Shown: one piece after another, positions 58,436 to 64,000 of the stretch
How the letters are laid out: each line of letters starts with the position of its first letter
How positions within the stretch are numbered: position 1 is the stretch's first letter
Source of the DNA: JBQTKD01 sp052389435
GTDB lineage: Bacteria; Actinomycetota; Actinomycetes; Sporichthyales; Sporichthyaceae
Length of the DNA: 64,000 nt
Direction of reading: 5' to 3'
NCBI GenBank assembly: GCA_052389435.1
Contig: JBQTIB010000065.1
Coordinates: forward strand, 1-64,000
Position numbers and translations under genes: made by a program
Notes under the pieces: model-generated
Seen by the model: the letters and a program-made list of their open reading frames with translations, nothing else
What the model was told of the DNA's origin: nothing
Databases searched by the model: none

Positions 58436-60361
58436 ATGACTCGTGCCTCTCGTGGTCGGCACCGCCGACCGAATCCCGTCGCCCCCGTGCTGCGCACCGG
58501 GGTCGCCGCCGGAACCGCCGCAGCGGCGGTACTGGCCGCGGGATCGGCCGCCGTTGCGGACACCGGGAAGGCGGGCGACTCCCGCGCGACCTCCTTCGAC
58601 GGCAACGTGACCTCCTGCGGCGACGGCAGGAACGGCGCCAAGGTCGGTGGGACCGAGTACGGCGACGACCAGGGCGGAAACCCCTCGACGGTCGTCGTCT
58701 ACACGGGCAAGGCCGGGGACCAGTCGCTGTCGATCAGCGCGGTCAAGTCTGGCTTCGAGATCCGCGCGGTCCTGATCAAGGGCGGGTCGGCCGGCTACAA
58801 CCTCTACGAGGTCGGCACGTCCGGCGGGCTCCCCGCCTCGCCGCCGTGGAACGACCTGCACGCCCCGCTCAACAAAAACGACAAGCCCGCCGCGATCAGC
58901 CACTTCCTGATCTGCGCGGACAAGGCCGACACCGCCGCCGCGGAGGCCGCCGCCGCAGCGGCAGCGGCCGAGAAGGCGGCGAAGGAGGCCGAGGAGGCCA
59001 AGAAGGCCGCCGCCGCCGCCGAGAAGGCCCGCCAAGAGGCCGAAGCCGCCCAGAAGGCCGCCGACGAGCAGGCCACGAAGGAGGCCGAAGCCAAGGCCGT
59101 CAAGGCGGCCGAGGAGGCCGCCAAGGCTGCGGAGAAGGCGGCCAAGGAGGCCGAAGAGGCCAAGAAGGCCGCCGACGCCGCCGAGAAGAAGGCCGTCGAC
59201 GAGAAGGCGGCCAAGGCGGCCAAGGAAGCGGCCGACGCGGCGGAGAAGGCGGCGAAGGAGGCCGAAGAGGCCAAGAAGGCCGCCGACGCCATCGAGAAGG
59301 CGCGCGGCGAGGAGGCCAAGAAGGCCGCCGAGGAGAAGGCGTTCAAGGAGGCCAAGGAAGCCTCCGACGCGGCGGACAAGGCTGCCAAGGAGGCCAAGGA
59401 GGCCAAGGACGCCGCCGACAAGGCCGAGAAGGAGGCCAACGAGGCCGCCGGCGGGAAGGACAAGGACGAGGCCGAGGCGCCGAAGGCCGGCGACGACCGG
59501 GCGACCGCCTTCGCCGGCAACGCCACCACCTGCGGGTCGGGCAACAACGGCGTCGGCATCGGCGGCGACCGCTACGGAATCGACGGGGACTCGGAGTACG
59601 CCGACCCCGCCACGGTGGTCGAGTACGACGAGGGCCAACTGGGCGAGACCAATCTCGACATCACCGCGGTCAAGGACGGCTTCACCGTTCTCGCGGTCGT
59701 GGTGAAGGGCGGCAACGGCTACAACGTCTACAAGCCCACCGAACTCGGCGACCTGCCGTGGAACGACATGCACTCGCCGTTGAACGCCAGCGGGGAGCCC
59801 GCCGGCATCAGCCACTGGTTCGTCTGCGTGGAGGAGTCGGCCCCCGGCGGCGACGACACCGGAACGCCCGGCGGCGAGGAGGAGGGCACCCCGACTCCGG
59901 CCGGCGAGGACCCGCCCGCGGGCCCCGGTGACGACGAGGACGAGGGCACTCCGACTCCGGGCGACGAGGACCCGCCCGCGGGCCCGGGTGACGACGGAGA
60001 CGGCGAGGAGGAGGGCACGCCGACTCCGGCCGGCGAGGACCCGCCCGCGGGCCCGGGTGACGACGAGGACGGCGACGACGGCGAAGAGGACGGCGCGGCC
60101 GCGCCGCCCGCAGCCGAGTCCGGTCCCGGCGACGAGGACGACGACGACGCCGAAGGCGACGACGACGGGAACGACGACGGCGACGTCAAGGGCGTCTCGA
60201 CCGAGCCCAAGAGCGGCAACGGGAAGCTGCCCAAGACCGGCGGCGGCTCCGAGGCCGGTCTGGCCGCGCTCGGTGCGATGCTCGTCGGCGCCGGTGCGAT
60301 GCTCGTTCGTCCGGGAGCCGGCAGCGGACGGCACCGGGCACCGCGTCGCCGCAACGGTTAG
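58436..60361 (+). CDS. LPxTG cell-wall protein with two homologous globular domains on a helical rod
   Basis: 641 aa from ATG 58436, with AGGAGCC upstream. Signal peptide to about residue 42. Domain 1 (about 48-160; RATSFDGNVTSCG, then GGLPASPPWNDLHAPLN and SHFLICADK) is repeated as domain 2 (about 350-465; RATAFAGNATTCG, then DLPWNDMHSPLN and SHWFVCVEE), each with two Cys. Between them 180 residues of KAAKEAEEAKKAADA-type heptads form a long coiled coil. An acidic Gly/Pro/Thr repeat region and the sortase signal LPKTG (598-602), hydrophobic segment and basic tail complete it. Probably covalently linked to peptidoglycan; ligand unknown. Confidence 0.88.
   Translation: MTRASRGRHRRPNPVAPVLRTGVAAGTAAAAVLAAGSAAVADTGKAGDSRATSFDGNVTSCGDGRNGAKVGGTEYGDDQGGNPSTVVVYTGKAGDQSLSISAVKSGFEIRAVLIKGGSAGYNLYEVGTSGGLPASPPWNDLHAPLNKNDKPAAISHFLICADKADTAAAEAAAAAAAAEKAAKEAEEAKKAAAAAEKARQEAEAAQKAADEQATKEAEAKAVKAAEEAAKAAEKAAKEAEEAKKAADAAEKKAVDEKAAKAAKEAADAAEKAAKEAEEAKKAADAIEKARGEEAKKAAEEKAFKEAKEASDAADKAAKEAKEAKDAADKAEKEANEAAGGKDKDEAEAPKAGDDRATAFAGNATTCGSGNNGVGIGGDRYGIDGDSEYADPATVVEYDEGQLGETNLDITAVKDGFTVLAVVVKGGNGYNVYKPTELGDLPWNDMHSPLNASGEPAGISHWFVCVEESAPGGDDTGTPGGEEEGTPTPAGEDPPAGPGDDEDEGTPTPGDEDPPAGPGDDGDGEEEGTPTPAGEDPPAGPGDDEDGDDGEEDGAAAPPAAESGPGDEDDDDAEGDDDGNDDGDVKGVSTEPKSGNGKLPKTGGGSEAGLAALGAMLVGAGAMLVRPGAGSGRHRAPRRRNG
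59870..60075 (+). repeat. Three tandem units coding EGTPTPxGEDPPAGPGDDx
   Basis: Near-identical units of about 57-66 bp in the stalk of the LPxTG protein; copy number may vary. Confidence 0.8.
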
Positions 60362-60391
60362 GAAGCCGACCTAGGCGTCGGCAGGACGAAA

Positions 60392-60430
60392 CGGCAGTGG
60401 CCTCCGGGGCAACCCCGGGGGCCACTGCCG
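60392..60430. terminator. Strong bidirectional terminator
   Basis: CGGCAGTGGCC (60392-60402) and GGCCACTGCCG (60420-60430) pair exactly, with inner CCGGGG/CCCCGG. It lies between the converging LPxTG and peptidase genes, immediately before the peptidase stop. Confidence 0.85.
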
Positions 60431-60432
60431 TT

Positions 60433-62508
60433 CTACGGGGTGTCCGCGGGCGGTTGGCGCGCGGTGAACAGCCAGCGGCGGAAAAGCTCGGTCAGGTCCC
60501 TGCCGCCGATCTCCTCGGCGAGTTTGCGGAACGCGTCGGTGGTGACGGTCTTGCCGGCGTAGCGCGTCGGCCACTCCTTGAGCAGCCGGAAGAACTTCGC
60601 GTCGCCGATGCTCCGGCGAATCTGATGCAGCGTCATGGCGCCGCGCTGGTAGGAGCTGTCGAACAGCGCGTCGGGTCCGGGGTCCCCGGTCCTGTTCTTC
60701 CAGAGGTCGCGCGCGGTGAACAGGTCGTAGGCGCGTTGGAAGGACTCCTCGACGGTCGCGGTGCCCTCGCGCTCGAACCACAGCCATTCGGCATAGGTGG
60801 CGAAACCCTCGTTGAGCCAGATGTGCTGCCAGGCCCGCAGCGCCAGGCTGTCGCCGAACCACTGGTGGGCGATCTCGTGGACGACGATCCGCTCGAAGTC
60901 CTCCTGCCGGACGAAGCTTGCACCCGGATACACCGACCTGGTCTGGGTTTCCAGGGCGAAGCCGACAGGCGCACTGTGCACGATGGCCCCCGCGGTCGAG
61001 AACGGGTAGGGCCCGAACCGGCTCGCGAGGAACTCGAGGATCTCGTCCTGACGGGCCAGACCGCGGCGCAGTGCGGTGGCCACGGCGGTCGGCTTCTGCC
61101 TCCCGGTCCGGGGCACCCAGATCGCGCCCGCGTCGAGCCCCGCGCCGGGAACGGCCGCCAGCCGCCAGCCACCGCGATCGCCGTCCTCGAAGGAGGTGGA
61201 CCCGGCGGCCTCCGCGACGACGATGTCGTCGACCGCCACACCGGGGAAGGTGGAGGTGCCGACGTCGACGTGGGAGATCGCCACCTCGACGCTCGCACCC
61301 GCCCACGCGCCGAGGTCGACCGACCAGCGCTCGTAGCCCTCGGAGTTCCCGGTGGCCGCGTGCCAGGCCCCGGTGGTCCCCTTCGCGGTGCACTGGCCGT
61401 CGTCCTTCGGCGTGAGGTAGCGCCGCAGGAACGGATGCACCTCCAACCGCGCGGCGCAGCCGAATCCGGCGTCGCGGGTGGTGTGCCCGTTGACGTCGGG
61501 CAACGTCGTCCAGTCGTTGCGGCCGGGCGTTCGGGCCTCGACGAGGACGTAGTCGTTGTTCCGATGGGTGAACCGGTCCACCTCGAACGACACCGTCGCA
61601 CCGCGCGCCGGCACCGCAATGGTGCGGACGATGCGACGGTGGGCGCGCGCCTGCCCGGCCCCGAGCAGGAAATCCCGGCCCGTGGCGGGGGCGAAGCTGC
61701 GCAGCAGGCCGGTGTCGACGGCGTCCCAGTAGTCGATCGGCCCGCGGCGGTAGTCGGTCACCTCGAAGGTGCCCACGGCCAGCGTGGCGAGGTACGGGGC
61801 CATCGGCTCGACGGCCTCCCAGGTCCAGACGCTGCGACCGGCGGCCGTGCTCTGCTCGAGGAGCCTGCCGTTGGAGATCGCCGCGAGGCCCGCGGGCACG
61901 GAGACGCGAACGCGGAAGGCGGCTCGGTCGCGGGGGTGGTCGTTGACCGGGAACCACGTCGCCGCCACCTCCGGCTGGCCGGCGATGAGCGCTCCGTGGC
62001 GCGTCGGGACCAGGCGTTTGAGCGGCCCGGCGTCGGAGTCCAGTTCCACCGGCGTGCCGTGGTAGCGGATCACGGTGCGAAACGGGGAGTCGGTTCGCAG
62101 GCCCCGTTGCGGGGTGACCGTCAGTTCGCCGTCGGACCGGGTCCACTGCGCCGCGGCGCCGTCGACCTCGACCGAGTCCACCGTCAGCCCGACCAGGTCC
62201 AGGTTGAACGAGGACAGATTGGCCGTGGTCGTGGCGAGGACGATCGCGCTGCCCGCGAGCCGGCGTTCGGCGGGCTCGTAGGTCAGATCGAGTTCGTAGC
62301 GATCGACGTCGTACCCGCCGTTGCCCGCGGTGGGGAAGTACCGATCCCCGATGCCCGCGGCGCCGGGGGAGTAGGCGGTCTCGTCCACGGGCGGCGGGCT
62401 CGGTTCGTTCGCGCTCCCGGTCTCGCCGCCGCACGCGGCCAGGAGCAGGGCGCAGGCGACGGCCGCAGCCGTCCGTCTCGCGCGGTGTCGTACCTCCACG
62501 CGCGTCAT
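60433..62508 (-). CDS. M1 family zinc aminopeptidase lipoprotein with inserted InhA/MAM-like domain
   Basis: 691 aa from ATG 62508. Lipobox LLAAC near residue 24. The N-terminal beta domain (YELDLTYEPAERRLAGSAIV) is typical of M1 peptidases. Residues about 310-460 are an insertion with paired Cys and the beta pattern RWSVDLGAWAGASVEVAISH, then GVAVDDIVVAE and SFEDGDRGGW, as in immune-inhibitor-A and MAM-type domains. The zinc site HEIAHQWFGDSL and the downstream Glu in LNEGFATYAEWLWFE are near 535-570. A membrane-tethered outside protease; the insert may select substrates. Confidence 0.9.
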   Translation of the reverse strand: MTRVEVRHRARRTAAAVACALLLAACGGETGSANEPSPPPVDETAYSPGAAGIGDRYFPTAGNGGYDVDRYELDLTYEPAERRLAGSAIVLATTTANLSSFNLDLVGLTVDSVEVDGAAAQWTRSDGELTVTPQRGLRTDSPFRTVIRYHGTPVELDSDAGPLKRLVPTRHGALIAGQPEVAATWFPVNDHPRDRAAFRVRVSVPAGLAAISNGRLLEQSTAAGRSVWTWEAVEPMAPYLATLAVGTFEVTDYRRGPIDYWDAVDTGLLRSFAPATGRDFLLGAGQARAHRRIVRTIAVPARGATVSFEVDRFTHRNNDYVLVEARTPGRNDWTTLPDVNGHTTRDAGFGCAARLEVHPFLRRYLTPKDDGQCTAKGTTGAWHAATGNSEGYERWSVDLGAWAGASVEVAISHVDVGTSTFPGVAVDDIVVAEAAGSTSFEDGDRGGWRLAAVPGAGLDAGAIWVPRTGRQKPTAVATALRRGLARQDEILEFLASRFGPYPFSTAGAIVHSAPVGFALETQTRSVYPGASFVRQEDFERIVVHEIAHQWFGDSLALRAWQHIWLNEGFATYAEWLWFEREGTATVEESFQRAYDLFTARDLWKNRTGDPGPDALFDSSYQRGAMTLHQIRRSIGDAKFFRLLKEWPTRYAGKTVTTDAFRKLAEEIGGRDLTELFRRWLFTARQPPADTP

Positions 62509-62532
62509 CTTCCCCCGGAGGGCCCCGGCGCA

Positions 62533-62572
62533 GTGACGGCCCGCCGGCAGGGGGAGCCCGGCGAGCCGTCAC
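62533..62572 (-). terminator. Hairpin between the two surface-protein genes
   Basis: GTGACGG (62533-62539) pairs with CCGTCAC (62566-62572), with inner GCCGG/CCGGC, downstream of the gene ending at 62611. Confidence 0.75.
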
Positions 62573-62610
62573 GTCTGGTCGCGGACACCTTCGCGACCGC
62601 TTTGGGGGTG

Positions 62611-64000
62611 CTAGTGCCGCGCGTGGCGCCCGCGGGACCGGCTACCGGCTGCGGCGGCGGCGCTGCCGCCCAGGACCAGCGCGAGGCCGGCTACGCCCAG
62701 GCCAACGTTTCCGGCGGTACCGGTGTGGGGCAGTTCGATCGACGGGTCGTCCCCGCCGTCGTCGTCGTCATCGTCGTCGTCGTCCTCCGGCCCGGCGCCC
62801 GGGCCGACGCTTGCCGAGGCCAGGTTCACGCGGGCCAGCGGCTCGGCGCCGGGAAGCACCTGGATGACGAGGGCGCGCTGGGTGAAGGCGCCGTTGGACC
62901 GCGACTGGGCGTTGACGACCAGCGAGACGAGGCCCTCGAGCGCGTCGAAGACCGGGTCGAGGAGCGGGTTGAGCGGGCCGGCGCCGGTGACGTTGTTCTG
63001 GGCGTCGGTGACCGGGGCGAGCAGGGTGGCGAGCAGATCGTCGAGGATCGGGGCGATCAGCGCGTCGAGGACGCCGCCCGCGACCGTGATGCCGCCGACC
63101 GCTGCGGTGATGCTGTCGACCAACGCGTCCAGTTCGTCGGTGACCAGACCGACCACGTTGGTGGCGATGGCGCCGAGGATCAGGTGGAGGATCTCGGTGT
63201 TGGCGGGGAGGTTGTTCAGGTCCAGGCCGAGGGAGATGAGCAGTTCCTCCACGTCGACGATGATCGTGCCGGTGACGAGGTCGGCCGAGACCGGGTTGTT
63301 CCCTCCGCCGAGGCTGGTGTCGATGCCACCGATCAGCTCGGCCAGGACCGGCAGGCCGTCGACTGCGCCGGCCAGCGGCAGCGCGCCGAGGAGGCCACCG
63401 GCGGCCGCGACATCGCCCTGGAGCAGGCCGAGCTGCGAGGTCAGCGGCCCGAGCAGGCCGCCGAGCAGCGGGCTCTGCACGGTGAGCTTCAGTTGGGCGA
63501 TGCGGTAGTCGCCGGTCTGCTTGCGGTTGGTGCCCTTGGCCTGCTTCGCGGAGGCGGCGAGCGCGCCGACCTCGAGTTCGACGTCGGCCAGCGCGCCGAG
63601 GACGTCCGCGCCGAGGACGTCGCCGAGGTCGACGGTGGCATTGGCGGCGGGCACGTCGTCGTCGCCGTCGACGGCGATCGCACCGGAGTCGGTGACCGCG
63701 CCGGAGGCGCCGACGGCGCTGCCGTCCCTGTGGGCGATCGCGGCCTGGTTCACCGCGCCGAGCTCGATCAGGCCGTTGTCCTCGAGCAGGTTGATCGGGC
63801 CGATCGGGATCTCCAGCGAGTTCAGCAGCGTCGCGCTGAGCGGGTTCAGCTCGCGGTCGGTGCCGCCGCCGAAGTTCTTGGCCCGGGCGTCTTCGAGCTC
63901 GACGATGTCGTCGAGGTTGACGCCGAGGGCCGAACCGGACAGGAAGTACCCGCGGGCCTGGGAGACCGGCTTCTCGGCGGCGGCGGCGGGACCCACGCCC
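62611..64000 (-). CDS. Choice-of-anchor G family LPxTG surface protein (5' end outside window)
   Basis: At least 462 codons; the signal peptide lies beyond the window end. The mature start AAAAEKPVSQARGYFLSGSALG and the repeated LGDVLGADVLGALADVELEVGALAAS pattern fit choice-of-anchor G proteins. Long Leu/Gly/Val-rich stretches (LLGGLLGPLTSQLGLL) form a repetitive beta or helical body. The end has an acidic run of Asp, then ELPHTG as a sortase-type signal, a hydrophobic segment and an Arg/His-rich tail. Likely a cell-wall-anchored surface protein; function unknown. Confidence 0.85.
   Translation of the reverse strand, partial: GVGPAAAAEKPVSQARGYFLSGSALGVNLDDIVELEDARAKNFGGGTDRELNPLSATLLNSLEIPIGPINLLEDNGLIELGAVNQAAIAHRDGSAVGASGAVTDSGAIAVDGDDDVPAANATVDLGDVLGADVLGALADVELEVGALAASAKQAKGTNRKQTGDYRIAQLKLTVQSPLLGGLLGPLTSQLGLLQGDVAAAGGLLGALPLAGAVDGLPVLAELIGGIDTSLGGGNNPVSADLVTGTIIVDVEELLISLGLDLNNLPANTEILHLILGAIATNVVGLVTDELDALVDSITAAVGGITVAGGVLDALIAPILDDLLATLLAPVTDAQNNVTGAGPLNPLLDPVFDALEGLVSLVVNAQSRSNGAFTQRALVIQVLPGAEPLARVNLASASVGPGAGPEDDDDDDDDDGGDDPSIELPHTGTAGNVGLGVAGLALVLGGSAAAAAGSRSRGRHARH

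Overview
This 64-kb window is chromosomal DNA of a very GC-rich Gram-positive actinomycete (Actinomycetota). The backbone runs ahcY, mtnA, mtrA-mtrB-lpqB, a comF-like gene, long-form hpf and secA. This is the order seen across the phylum, together with RDD/SpoIIM/DUF58/MoxR/DUF4350/DUF4129 genes, a DUF222-HNH protein, an NAD-type large glutamate dehydrogenase and LPxTG surface proteins. The sequence does not fix the genus. There are no tRNA or rRNA genes, no insertion sequences and no CRISPR array.

Layout. 1-5.6 kb: end of ahcY with a perfect hairpin terminator, an unknown membrane protein, a lipoprotein, a small Cys-containing protein, and the divergent RDD/SpoIIM-like pair. 5.7-12.5 kb: sugar-nucleotide epimerase-like SDR, a flippase-glycosyltransferase fusion, a DUF222/HNH protein with an SOS-like promoter, a protoporphyrinogen-oxidase-like flavoprotein and a small membrane protein. 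12.5-15.6 kb: secreted TIMP/NTR-like paralogues with an 87-bp structured repeat in two copies, then two small secreted acidic paralogues. 15.7-19.7 kb: an archaeal-type proS and four cupredoxin-domain proteins, one with a CsoR-like palindrome on its promoter. 19.8-25.3 kb: a five-gene overlapping operon (GPDPase-membrane protein, DUF4129, DUF4350, MoxR ATPase, DUF58). 25.4-32.8 kb: mtnA, mtrAB-lpqB, comF-like gene preceded by two DnaA boxes, a candidate raiA-type leader RNA and hpf. 32.9-36 kb: small conserved genes. 36.1-38.9 kb: secA.

39-45 kb is the most unusual part. A TetR repressor gene with two operator palindromes in its promoter (and a third inside its own 3' end) faces an operon of four translationally coupled genes A-B-C-D. 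The whole four-gene set is repeated immediately downstream as A'-B'-C'-D'. A is a secreted PsbP/LpqN-like protein. B, C and D are single-pass membrane proteins with long helical outer domains and a conserved pair of Cys at the extreme C-terminus. I know of no described system with this make-up.

45-48.7 kb carries HAD hydrolase, Rv3235-family, DUF6912 and small hypothetical genes. 48.7-58.2 kb is amino-acid catabolism: pruA (glutamate semialdehyde to glutamate) on the plus strand, and kynA with a 1602-aa NAD-glutamate dehydrogenase and an SRPBCC protein on the minus strand. Between them lie a three-way-junction inverted repeat and a strange Hsp70-like/RD-repeat membrane protein. 58.4-64 kb is cell-surface: an LPxTG protein with two globular domains separated by a helical rod, an M1 peptidase lipoprotein with an inserted domain, and the partial choice-of-anchor-G LPxTG protein.
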